A model generated the notes under the pieces. That model had not been told where the DNA came from and did not search any database. It was given only the letters and a program-made list of their open reading frames with translations. DNA of 64,000 bases from JAEUTH01 sp044230205 (GTDB lineage: Bacteria; Bacteroidota; Bacteroidia; AKYH767-A; OLB10). Position numbers and translations under genes: made by a program. Positions 37,029-45,076 of the stretch are shown piece by piece. Position 1 is the first letter of the stretch. Each line of letters starts with the position of its first letter. The stretch lies in assembly GCA_044230205.1 (NCBI GenBank), contig JBGARN010000001.1:100522-164521 (forward strand). Reading direction: 5' to 3'.

Positions 37029-38882
37029 ATGAAATTTAAAATTATTTTGTTGAATCTGTTTTTTCCCCTGTTTGCTTTCGGGCAGTTGTCCTATAATAAG
37101 GATTCGCTTGCAGAAGTGTTGATAAATGATTTAAAGGATTCGTGGAACCTTGGCATTAACGATGATCCAAAGCAACCCTTGAATATAAGAGTGTATAATA
37201 AATATAAGACGCTGTTTGATGCCAATGCAACTATTGATGATGAGTTCAATGTAATTTTCAGGTATGATGAAGTTCTAAAAAAGTCAGTTTATAAAGTTGA
37301 TACGAACAAGGCTTTTGACAGGTATGCACACGACCTGGGATTACAAATTCGCACTATGAAAATTGATTCAATCGGAGAAGTAAATGGTCCGGTGATAGAT
37401 GGCAATGAATATATTTATAAGATTACAAGGAGAGTTACTGTTGAAAAATTAAGAAAGGATGTTTTGGAAGATGCAACAACCTACTATGAGCGGGAATTTG
37501 AAAAACGCAAAATTGATTTTGGTGAGAATATGAGTGAAGAAGAAAGTTCAAAGGAGAGGATAAAGGGCAACCAGCTTTATAACAGTGCTGATGTTACCTA
37601 CAAATTTCAATCATATGATACATTGATATTAAGCATTAAATTTAATAATGACTCTTTGCCAAGAATTTTTAAAATTGATGCAATTAATATCAAGCCCATT
37701 AGTATTTTTAATGATAAAGACCAGGATGGAATATTAGATAAAGAAGAACGCGGTAATGGTGCAGATACAATCTATGGTGATTTTACGGCCAGTGGGTTAC
37801 CCGATTTTGACCTTGATGGGACACCTGATAAGACTGACAGGTGTAAAGAAAGGTATGGAATAATTGGAAATAGCGGTTGCCCGGAAGAATATTTCCATAA
37901 CAACTTCAGTATTTTTGTTTTTACCGGATTAATGATTAATAACTGTAATTTAAGCTTGCCTGAGCCCGACCAATATGGCTACGCTGAAATTGATGTATTA
38001 CAATCACAAAAAGGAAGTTTTAAAAATCCATCCTTCAGTTCTACCATCAGCTCAAATTTCGGGGCGGAATTTAGTTACTACTTTGGCAAAAAAGCAAAGC
38101 ATATGGGAATTTCTATAGGCGTAAATTACTGCGGTTTTAATGCCACCTATAGTATTGAGGATCCTGTAGAAATTACATTTAAATCAAATGACGGAGTTAA
38201 TGATTATCGAAGGCGCATTAGAATCAGAGAAGGGTCTGAGGAAACTTTAAACTATCATGTATTGAATTTTCCATTGCTTTATAAATACAGAACCAAGATC
38301 GGAGCCAAGAATGAAAATCGCGGAAGGAGATGGTCGATGGAATTTAGTGTTGGTCCTTCCTTTGTTTACTTTAACAATTCTTCAAGTTACAATGTGAACC
38401 AGGATTTTGAAGGACTTTACCAGGTTGACACCGTTAATAAAGACAGGTTAACATGGTATGATTATTTCGATGAAGGATCAACATGGAATGTATTACTAAC
38501 AACTGATGCTATCAACAATCAATCAGTAACACCCGGTGCCGAGTGGGTGTTTAATTCCTTAAACGGCAGCGGTTATGATTTTGCAACCAATAAAAACTAT
38601 GTTGGCAAAGACAAAAAAGCAACCCGGTACAGTATAGCATTAAATTTAAATTGGGATCTGAGTTTTAAAGTAGCTGAATTTATGGATGTAAAATTTGGTG
38701 TGGGTTTTATGGTAGCGCCATCGCTTGACGGAGCTGCACATTATACGCCAATGGATAAAACAACTGATGAATATAATTCATTATACAGAAGCAAAATTAA
38801 ATCAACGTATGCCTCCTATGGCTTGCGCGCAGGAATTGTAATAGTTTTAGACAAGCTGGATAAAACACTTGGTATTGAATAA
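37029..38882 (+). CDS. Putative outer-membrane beta-barrel protein with TSP3-like calcium-binding repeats
   Basis: 617 residues. Signal peptide MKFKIILLNLFFPLFAFGQ. Residues 20-225 form an unrecognised periplasmic or surface domain. Residues 229-285 contain thrombospondin type 3-like Asp repeats (DKDQDGILDKEERG, DFDLDGTPDKTDRC), usual before OmpA domains, but no OmpA peptidoglycan-binding motif follows. Residues 290-617 alternate polar and aromatic residues as in outer-membrane barrels (FSVGPSFVYFNNSSSYN, YSIALNLNWDLSFKV) and end GLRAGIVIVLDKLDKTLGIE. It starts 12 bases after the giant repeat protein and may anchor it or act with it; this is inference from position. Confidence 0.7.
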   Translation: MKFKIILLNLFFPLFAFGQLSYNKDSLAEVLINDLKDSWNLGINDDPKQPLNIRVYNKYKTLFDANATIDDEFNVIFRYDEVLKKSVYKVDTNKAFDRYAHDLGLQIRTMKIDSIGEVNGPVIDGNEYIYKITRRVTVEKLRKDVLEDATTYYEREFEKRKIDFGENMSEEESSKERIKGNQLYNSADVTYKFQSYDTLILSIKFNNDSLPRIFKIDAINIKPISIFNDKDQDGILDKEERGNGADTIYGDFTASGLPDFDLDGTPDKTDRCKERYGIIGNSGCPEEYFHNNFSIFVFTGLMINNCNLSLPEPDQYGYAEIDVLQSQKGSFKNPSFSSTISSNFGAEFSYYFGKKAKHMGISIGVNYCGFNATYSIEDPVEITFKSNDGVNDYRRRIRIREGSEETLNYHVLNFPLLYKYRTKIGAKNENRGRRWSMEFSVGPSFVYFNNSSSYNVNQDFEGLYQVDTVNKDRLTWYDYFDEGSTWNVLLTTDAINNQSVTPGAEWVFNSLNGSGYDFATNKNYVGKDKKATRYSIALNLNWDLSFKVAEFMDVKFGVGFMVAPSLDGAAHYTPMDKTTDEYNSLYRSKIKSTYASYGLRAGIVIVLDKLDKTLGIE

Positions 38883-38891
38883 TTAACTGTA

Positions 38892-39917
38892 TCAACCTCC
38901 ATCAGTCAATTCACCTCTTAAATTTTTCTGCATAAATTTTTCAACCTGCGATTTGCGTAAACCTTTGCCGAAAAGGTACATCAGTTTAGTCAAGGCCGAT
39001 TCAGTGGTCATATCGCCACCGCTTATAACCCCTATTTGCTGCAACCCCGAGCTGCTTTCATATTTTCCTAAATCAACAGTTCCGCCACTGCACTGTGAAA
39101 CATTTATAATTACAATACCGCGATGAATAGCATCTTGTAATGAATCAATAAATGCCTTGTTGGTTGGAGCATTACCGGCACCATAGGTTTCAAGCACTAC
39201 ACCTTTTAAATGCGGAATGGTTAGCACCGTATCAATAAAATGCTGCGTAATGCCGGGATACAATTTCAGTAGGGCAATGTTGTCATCTAACTTTTCATCT
39301 ATACGGAATTTCTGATTTTTCTTCCATTGCAAAAATGCTTCTTCATTATATTTGATCTCTACACCGGCCTCAGCTAAAGGCGGGTAGTTAGCCGATTTAA
39401 AAGCATCGAATTTGGAAGAGGTAAATTTTTCAGTACGGTTACCCCGGAACAGCTGGTCATCAAAAAAGATGCAAACCTCTTTCAGTTTTAAATTAGCTTT
39501 AACCTGTGAACAGATAATTTCAACGGTGGTAATCAAGTTAATGCGAGCATCGGTACGAACGGCTTCAAGCGGCAATTGTGAACCGGTTAGGATAACAGGC
39601 TTGCTTAAATTCTGAAGCATAAAGCTTAGTGCCGAAGCGGTATAGGCCATTGTATCGGTGCCATGTAAAATGATAAAGCCGATATATTCATCATAATGTT
39701 TAAAAATGTGCCTTGCAATAAGCGCCCATTTCTTAGGCTGCATGTCTGATGAATCAATGAGCGGATGAAACGAATAAAAATCAATTTTACAGTCGTAACG
39801 CTTTAACTCAGGTATGCGGTCGTATATTTTCCCGAAATCGAATGGTGACAGCGTTCCTGCATCATCATGGGTCATGCCAATGGTTCCGCCCGTGTATATG
39901 ATTAAGAGTTTATTCAT
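38892..39917 (-). CDS. ansA: Type I L-asparaginase
   Basis: 341 residues. Catalytic threonines lie in IIYTGGTIGM (near residue 12) and HGTDTMAYTASAL, both signatures of the bacterial asparaginase fold; ILTGSQLPL is also conserved. It hydrolyses L-asparagine to aspartate and ammonia. No signal peptide, consistent with the cytoplasmic type I enzyme. Its ATG overlaps the stop of tatD by four bases (ATGA), a translational coupling arrangement. It converges on the outer-membrane protein gene with only 9 bases between stops. Confidence 0.92.
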   Translation of the reverse strand: MNKLLIIYTGGTIGMTHDDAGTLSPFDFGKIYDRIPELKRYDCKIDFYSFHPLIDSSDMQPKKWALIARHIFKHYDEYIGFIILHGTDTMAYTASALSFMLQNLSKPVILTGSQLPLEAVRTDARINLITTVEIICSQVKANLKLKEVCIFFDDQLFRGNRTEKFTSSKFDAFKSANYPPLAEAGVEIKYNEEAFLQWKKNQKFRIDEKLDDNIALLKLYPGITQHFIDTVLTIPHLKGVVLETYGAGNAPTNKAFIDSLQDAIHRGIVIINVSQCSGGTVDLGKYESSSGLQQIGVISGGDMTTESALTKLMYLFGKGLRKSQVEKFMQKNLRGELTDGG

Positions 39918-40705
39918 TTGCTTAAGAAAATCTTATCAGCATTTTCAGTTGTAATTAACGCTACTGCTTCAACACTTGTATTTTTTATTGCGGCAATTTT
40001 TTCAGCCACCAGTTTTAAATATTCAGGAATATTTCGCTTGCCGCGATGAGGCGTTGGGGCAAGATACGGTGCATCAGTTTCTAAAACGATATGCCTCAGA
40101 TCAATTTGCTCAACTACTTTATCCAAACCTGAATTTTTAAAAGTAACCACACCGCCAATCCCTAAATAAAAACCAAGATCAATAATTTCTTTCGCCTGTT
40201 GAATATTGCCGCTAAAGCAATGAAATATTCCTTTAAGATTTAAGTGCTTATGGTTTTTGATAAGGGCTATTAATTCATCAGTGGAATTACGTGAATGAAT
40301 AACTATGGGCAGATTCAATTCACTGGCCCATTCACATTGTGTGATGAAGGCAATTTCCTGCTCGCGCACAAGTGTTTTATCCCAGTATAAATCCATTCCT
40401 ATTTCACCGATAGCATAAACAGTTTGAGGTTTGAGGTTTGAAGTTTGAGATTGAAGTGTTGCGTAAATCTTTTCCAATTCATCTTTATAGTTTTCTTTTA
40501 CGCTGCATGGATGCAAACCCATCATTGCAAAACAATTACCGGGATATTTTTGAGTAAGCGCAAATAAACTGCCGATGGAAGATGTATCGATATTGGGAAG
40601 GAAAAACCGTTGCACGCCCATTCGCATGGCATCATTAATCAATGATTCGCGGTCGGCATCAAATTCTTCAAGATATAAATGGGTGTGTGTATCGGTAAGT
40701 ATCAT
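39914..40705 (-). CDS. tatD: TatD-family metal-dependent hydrolase (DNase)
   Basis: 263 residues. Metal ligands of the TatD family are visible: DTHTHLYLEEFD at the N-terminus, IGEIGMDLYW, VIHSRNS, FHCFSG and LETDAPYLAP. Family members are 3'-5' exonucleases or related phosphoesterases acting in the cytoplasm. Anomaly: a heptamer repeat (40423-40456) lies in frame and adds SQTSNLKPQT right before the VYAIGEIG strand, where relatives have a short loop. The frame stays open and the motifs around it are intact, so the enzyme is probably functional. Translationally coupled to ansA. Confidence 0.9.
   Translation of the reverse strand: MILTDTHTHLYLEEFDADRESLINDAMRMGVQRFFLPNIDTSSIGSLFALTQKYPGNCFAMMGLHPCSVKENYKDELEKIYATLQSQTSNLKPQTVYAIGEIGMDLYWDKTLVREQEIAFITQCEWASELNLPIVIHSRNSTDELIALIKNHKHLNLKGIFHCFSGNIQQAKEIIDLGFYLGIGGVVTFKNSGLDKVVEQIDLRHIVLETDAPYLAPTPHRGKRNIPEYLKLVAEKIAAIKNTSVEAVALITTENADKIFLSK
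40423..40456 (-). repeat. In-frame heptamer repeat inside tatD
   Basis: On the minus strand, units CCTCAAA (twice), CTTCAAA and variants CTC/CTTCAAT stand in tandem; on the plus strand they read TTTGAGG at 40423 and 40430, TTTGAAG at 40437, TTTGAGA at 40444. Same unit family as in the hybrid kinase gene and in the intergenic region 400 bases away. Confidence 0.75.
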
Positions 40706-40754
40706 TTGCCTGCGAAGATATAGCTCAAAATGAAATTAGAAATATATTGTACCC

Positions 40755-40833
40755 TCATTGCGGGCACGAAGCAAACTTTCATAATAATGAATATGGGTCA
40801 CTAAGAAAAAGATTGCTTCGTGCCTCGCAATGA
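40755..40833. repeat. Inverted repeat with TCATTGCG...GAAGCAA arms (miniature element)
   Basis: Left arm 40755-40774 begins TCATTGCG and ends CACGAAGCAA. Right arm 40813-40833 is its reverse complement apart from one extra base. A 38-base AT-rich spacer lies between. The arm sequence belongs to a repeat type that recurs in many bacterial genomes, as I recall; function unknown. Situated between divergent tatD and the glycosyltransferase gene. Confidence 0.7.
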
Positions 40834-40843
40834 CGAGTGTGTG

Positions 40844-40911
40844 CAAACCTCAAATTTCATCCCGACCTGTCTGCCGAACAGGCAGGTAGCTATCGGGACC
40901 GAAACTTCAAA
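40844..40911. repeat. Heptamer repeat split by a nested palindrome
   Basis: CAAA-CCTCAAA (from 40844) and GAAA-CTTCAAA (to 40911) flank a palindrome at 40861-40897. Outer arms are CCCGA (40861-40865) and TCGGG (40893-40897); inside, ACCTGTCTG (40865-40873) pairs with CAGGCAGGT (40879-40887) around a short loop. The palindrome appears to have inserted into a heptamer array like those in tatD and the hybrid kinase gene. Confidence 0.7.
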
Positions 40912-40932
40912 CCTATTTTTTACTTTAGCGCA

Positions 40933-41937
40933 ATGCCAAAAATCTTAATCATGCGTTTTTCTTCAATAGGTGATATTGTGCTAACATCGCCTGTTGTACG
41001 CTGTATTAAGCACCAGGTTAAAGATGCTGAGGTACATTTTGTAACGAAGGAAAATTATAGATCAGTAATTGAACACAATCGTTACATCGACAAAAATTTC
41101 TACCTTAAGAATGATCTGTCAGCATTGTTGAAAGAACTGAAGGACGAAAATTATGATTACATTATAGATCTGCATAACAACATCCGTACTTTCAGAATTA
41201 AAATACATCTGGGAGTAAAAACATTTTCATTTGATAAGCTGAATATTGAAAAATGGTTGCTGGTTAATTTTAAAATCAACAAGCTGCCCAAAATTCATAT
41301 CGTTGACCGTTACCTTGAAACTGTAAAATCGCTTGGTGTGGAAAATGATTTAATGGGTCTTGATTATTTTTTGCCGCATGAGCTAACGACAATAGCCAGG
41401 GATGATTTTAAAAATGTTTTGCAAATTCCTTTTGAGCAATTTGAATATGTTGCAATTGCTATTGGTGCGCAACATGCCACTAAGCGATTGCCAACAGAAA
41501 AAATAATTGCGCTCTGTAAAAAAATTTCAAAGCCAATAGTTTTATTGGGAGGAAAAGAAGACACTGCACGAGCTGAGGAAATTGTAAAAGCAATTGGTGC
41601 AAATAGTTATAATGCCTGTGGCAAACTAAGTTTACATCAATCGGCAGCCGTTATAAAGTACGCTGAGCTTATAATTACGCACGATACCGGTTTAATGCAC
41701 ATAGCAGCAGCTTTTGACAAAAAAATAATTTCTGTATGGGGCAACACTGTTCCTGAGTTTGGTATGTATCCTTATCTCAGAGACAATAAGCCTACTGATC
41801 TGTTTGAAGTAAAAAACCTGGATTGCAGGCCCTGTTCAAAAATAGGATTTGATAAATGCCCGAAGGGCCATTTTAATTGCATGAATAAAATTGATCTTGA
41901 AAAAATTGCAGCATTAGTGAACTCAAATAAAAATTAA
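40933..41937 (+). CDS. Family 9 glycosyltransferase (heptosyltransferase-like)
   Basis: 334 residues from the ATG at 40933, which yields the family's normal N-terminus PKILIMRFSSIGDIVLTSPV. An open frame from 40837 would add 32 residues encoded by the repeat element and is rejected as start. The C-terminal half has GAQHATKRLP, VLLGGKED and ITHDTGLMHIAAAF, the donor-binding features of GT9 heptosyltransferases, and a cysteine-rich end (LDCRPCSKIGFDKC). It probably adds a sugar to the lipopolysaccharide core at the inner face of the cytoplasmic membrane. TACTTTAG at 40921 may be its -7 box. Confidence 0.88.
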   Translation: MPKILIMRFSSIGDIVLTSPVVRCIKHQVKDAEVHFVTKENYRSVIEHNRYIDKNFYLKNDLSALLKELKDENYDYIIDLHNNIRTFRIKIHLGVKTFSFDKLNIEKWLLVNFKINKLPKIHIVDRYLETVKSLGVENDLMGLDYFLPHELTTIARDDFKNVLQIPFEQFEYVAIAIGAQHATKRLPTEKIIALCKKISKPIVLLGGKEDTARAEEIVKAIGANSYNACGKLSLHQSAAVIKYAELIITHDTGLMHIAAAFDKKIISVWGNTVPEFGMYPYLRDNKPTDLFEVKNLDCRPCSKIGFDKCPKGHFNCMNKIDLEKIAALVNSNKN

Positions 41938-41949
41938 GTTTCTGATCGG

Positions 41950-42465
41950 TTATTTCATTTCCAAAACTATTCCTTTTTTCAATTTAAACGTATAAACTAT
42001 TTCTGTAATAAACAGTAACAGGAATAAAATAACATTAATTATTTCCTCTACGGTAAATTGTTGCGGAATGATTTTATTTAAAAAACTGAAGTAAGCAATA
42101 GGAATAACAAGTGTGATAAAATTAGGCAGCACATTTTTTTGTAGAACAAATCCAAACAGGAACACCATTGCAGCGGCAAACAATACAAATTGAATCCACA
42201 GCCCGTAAGGCTGTGACAGTGAAGGCCTCATCACATTGTTAATAAAGTAAAATCCGAAAAGAACATAGGCAAGTGCAACATACTGAATTGCTTTTCTGAA
42301 AAAAATTGTTGAATCAAAATTTGCTTTTGATGGCATACGCATCAGCATGCGCATAATCGCCTTGTTATCCTCACCTTCAACAGCTAACTGTTCATACACC
42401 TGCTGATGTGTTAAACCCGCATCCAGCTTTTCTCTGATTGCCAGGCGCAACTCGCTGTTAAACAT
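41950..42465 (-). CDS. Small integral membrane protein, unknown function
   Basis: 171 residues. The N-terminal 45 residues are soluble and helical (MFNSELRLAIREKLDAGLTH, then QQVYEQLAVEGEDNKAIMRM). Four hydrophobic segments follow (about 64-80, 92-107, 113-128, 141-157), ending in a lysine-rich tail. I do not recognise the family. The gene starts 2 bases after the thioesterase stop codon, so the two are likely co-transcribed. It converges with the glycosyltransferase, 12 bases apart. Confidence 0.7.
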   Translation of the reverse strand: MFNSELRLAIREKLDAGLTHQQVYEQLAVEGEDNKAIMRMLMRMPSKANFDSTIFFRKAIQYVALAYVLFGFYFINNVMRPSLSQPYGLWIQFVLFAAAMVFLFGFVLQKNVLPNFITLVIPIAYFSFLNKIIPQQFTVEEIINVILFLLLFITEIVYTFKLKKGIVLEMK

Positions 42466-42467
42466 AA

Positions 42468-42989
42468 TCAGGATAGATTAAAAAGCGCTCTTAATTCAGT
42501 GGCATCTGCAGGTTTCATTTTTCCGGCAAGTATAAGTGCAAGCTGCCGTCTGCGCAAAGCACCATCGTAACGCTTCACTTCTTCTTCAGTTTCGGGAATC
42601 AATTCGGGAACATTAATGGGGTTGCCCAATTGATCAACAGCCACAAACGTATAAATGGCTTCGTTACATTTTATCTTTTTATTATCGGCATTGTTTTCTA
42701 CCCACACATCAATAAACACTTCCATTGATGAATTGAATGATCGTGAAACTTTTGCATGCAGGGTTACAATATCACCCAATTTGATGGGCTGATTAAACGA
42801 TACATTATTTACCGATGCTGTTACAACAATACGATGGCAATGCCGGTGTGCGCTTATGGCTGCTATAACATCCATCCAGTGCAGCAACCTGCCTCCCATT
42901 AAATTACCCAGTGTATTGGTATCGTTAGGCAATACAATTTCTGTGGATACTGCCAGTGTTTCTTTTGCTGTAACTTTTATTCGGCTCAT
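42468..42989 (-). CDS. Acyl-CoA thioesterase, hotdog fold (YciA/BACH type)
   Basis: 173 residues. The hotdog motif NTLGNLMGGRLLHWMDVIAA with HRHCHRIVVTASVNNVSFNQ is typical of hexameric acyl-CoA hydrolases; the conserved Asn and Asp act in thioester hydrolysis in this family. It releases CoA and fatty acid in the cytoplasm, and substrate chain length cannot be read from the sequence. A basic C-terminal tail (RYDGALRRRQLALILAGKMK) follows the fold, as in related proteins. Confidence 0.88.
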   Translation of the reverse strand: MSRIKVTAKETLAVSTEIVLPNDTNTLGNLMGGRLLHWMDVIAAISAHRHCHRIVVTASVNNVSFNQPIKLGDIVTLHAKVSRSFNSSMEVFIDVWVENNADNKKIKCNEAIYTFVAVDQLGNPINVPELIPETEEEVKRYDGALRRRQLALILAGKMKPADATELRALFNLS

Positions 42990-43060
42990 TTAATTTGAAA
43001 TCAATTGTGAAATGCAAAGAAACACAAACTAATCTGGTTCTTTAATGCAGCAGGCGTCAA

Positions 43061-44875
43061 TTACTTTATCAAAGCCAGGCTCCGGTTAATAAATTTGGTA
43101 AGCTCTTCGCCTTTCAGCATGCCTTTTTGCAATAAGGCAAGGTCAATGGCTTGTTTGGCTAACTCCTGTTGTTTATGCGGCTCGGTTTCGAGCAATAGTT
43201 TACTCATTAACGGGTGATTGGTATTCACAACAACATTATACGATTCAGGCATCGATCCCATAAAATCATAACCGCCACCCATTGCACTCATTTCTTTCAT
43301 GCGTCTTGCAAACTCACTTTGTGTTATCATAACCGGAACATCTTCATCACTCATGTTTTCAAACTGCACTTTATATTTTTCTGCTGACAGTTGACTTTCA
43401 AACACGGGTTGCAAAATTTTCTTTTGATCCTCGTTTAATTTCGAGTCGGCAGTGGTTTCCTTTTTTATAAGATTGTCTAATGTATCTGAATCTAAACGTG
43501 CAAAAGTTATATCACTCAGTTTATACTCCAGAAAATTAATGAAGTGAGCATCTAAGGGGGCGTCAAACAATAATACATCATAACCCCGCTTAGCAGCGGA
43601 CTCCAGCAAAGCATGATGTTCCTCTTTGTTATTGGTATAGAGGTAAACTGTTTTTTTGTCTTTGTTTTCCTGGTTTGATTTTACAAGGGTCTGATACTCA
43701 TCAAATGTAAAATACTTACCATCGGCATTTTTAAACAGGCAGAAGTTTTTCGCACGCTCAAAAAACTTTTCATCACTTAATACACCATACTTTATAAAAA
43801 TGCCAATATCATCCCACTTGCTTTCAAATTCGCTGCGTGTTTCATTAAATAATTCTTCCAGCTTATCGGCAACTTTTTTGGTAATATGTGATGATATTTT
43901 TTTTACGTTACTATCACTTTGCAAATAACTGCGCGATACATTAAGCGGAATATCCGGTGAATCAATAACCCCATGCATAAGCGTTAAAAAGTCAGGAACA
44001 ATACCTTCCACCGAATCGGTTACAAATACCTGGTTGCAGTATAACTGAATTTTATTTTTCTGCAGTTCAAAATTCTTTTTCAGTTTTGGGAAATACAAAA
44101 TACCGGTAAGGTTGAACGGGTAATCAACATTTAAATGGATATGAAATAACGGTTCATCCATAGTAAATGGATACAGTTCGCGATAAAAGTTTTTATAATC
44201 ATCAGCAGTAAGATCGGCCGGTTTTTTTGTCCAGGCAGGTTTAGTGTTATTGATTACTTTTTCATCAAACTTAATTTCAACAGGAAGAAATTTGCAGTAT
44301 TTCTCTAACAGGTTTTGTATGCGTTGTTTTTCCAAAAATTCTTTTGACTCATCATTGATGAATAAAACAATCTCCGTTCCACGCTCGCTTCGATCATTTT
44401 CAACAAGCTGATATTCAGGGCTGCCATCGCAACTCCATTTTACTGCAGGAGCATCTTTGTAGGATTTGGTAATAAATTCAACTTTATCAGCCACCATAAA
44501 TGCACTGTAAAATCCCAACCCAAAATGCCCGATGATTGGATTGGCCGCAGAATCGTTTTTGTATTTATCTAAAAATTCTTCAGCACCTGAAAAAGCAATC
44601 TGGTTAATAAAGCGCTCCACTTCATCAGCAGTCATGCCAATACCACGATCGCTGATAGTTAGTGTCTTTTTTTCTGCATCAATAGAAACGTTAACTGTTA
44701 AATCACCAAGTTCGCCTTTAAATTCATTGGCACCGGCTAAGGTTTTTAATTTTTGAGTAGCATCTACAGCGTTTGAAACCAATTCTCTCAAAAAAATCTC
44801 ATGATCGGAGTAAAGGAATTTTTTGATTATGGGAAAAATGTTTTCAGTTTGTACGTTTATCTTACCGGTTTGCAT
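43061..44875 (-). CDS. htpG: Molecular chaperone HtpG (Hsp90)
   Basis: 604 residues. The GHKL ATPase domain has LRELVSNAVDATQKL, DRGIGMTADEV and GHFGLGFYSAFMVAD; the middle domain has LPLNVSRSYLQ (seen here as DIPLNVSRSYLQSDS). The C-terminal dimerisation domain (about 490-604) is complete. Length is near the usual 620-630 residues. An ATP-driven cytoplasmic chaperone for near-native proteins. It stands alone: 70 bases from the thioesterase and 200 bases from the divergent LytTR gene. Confidence 0.95.
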   Translation of the reverse strand: MQTGKINVQTENIFPIIKKFLYSDHEIFLRELVSNAVDATQKLKTLAGANEFKGELGDLTVNVSIDAEKKTLTISDRGIGMTADEVERFINQIAFSGAEEFLDKYKNDSAANPIIGHFGLGFYSAFMVADKVEFITKSYKDAPAVKWSCDGSPEYQLVENDRSERGTEIVLFINDESKEFLEKQRIQNLLEKYCKFLPVEIKFDEKVINNTKPAWTKKPADLTADDYKNFYRELYPFTMDEPLFHIHLNVDYPFNLTGILYFPKLKKNFELQKNKIQLYCNQVFVTDSVEGIVPDFLTLMHGVIDSPDIPLNVSRSYLQSDSNVKKISSHITKKVADKLEELFNETRSEFESKWDDIGIFIKYGVLSDEKFFERAKNFCLFKNADGKYFTFDEYQTLVKSNQENKDKKTVYLYTNNKEEHHALLESAAKRGYDVLLFDAPLDAHFINFLEYKLSDITFARLDSDTLDNLIKKETTADSKLNEDQKKILQPVFESQLSAEKYKVQFENMSDEDVPVMITQSEFARRMKEMSAMGGGYDFMGSMPESYNVVVNTNHPLMSKLLLETEPHKQQELAKQAIDLALLQKGMLKGEELTKFINRSLALIK

Positions 44876-45076
44876 AGTATTTTGATATTATTTTAGAATG
44901 TATTTAAATTTATTTTAGCCCCAATAGTCAAAGAAAATGCCAATAAAACCGGTACTGACAAATTTTCGCGAATGGGTTAAATACAGCGACTTTTAGGGCA
45001 ATTATTCTATCGATTAGTGTCATGTGCAACATTAAAAATAATATTACCTTGGTGAAATAATAACCGTCAATTCTTT

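Noticed and set aside
25894..40911. Heptamer arrays as CRISPR remnants or microsatellite slippage only
   Set aside because: Units are 7 bases without spacers, and the split by a palindrome plus placement in two unrelated genes suggests a dispersed repeat; slippage alone would not explain the shared sequence at separate loci.
40837..40932. N-terminal extension of the glycosyltransferase from an upstream ATG
   Set aside because: The 32 extra residues are encoded by the palindromic/heptamer repeat, and the family N-terminus begins at the ATG at 40933.
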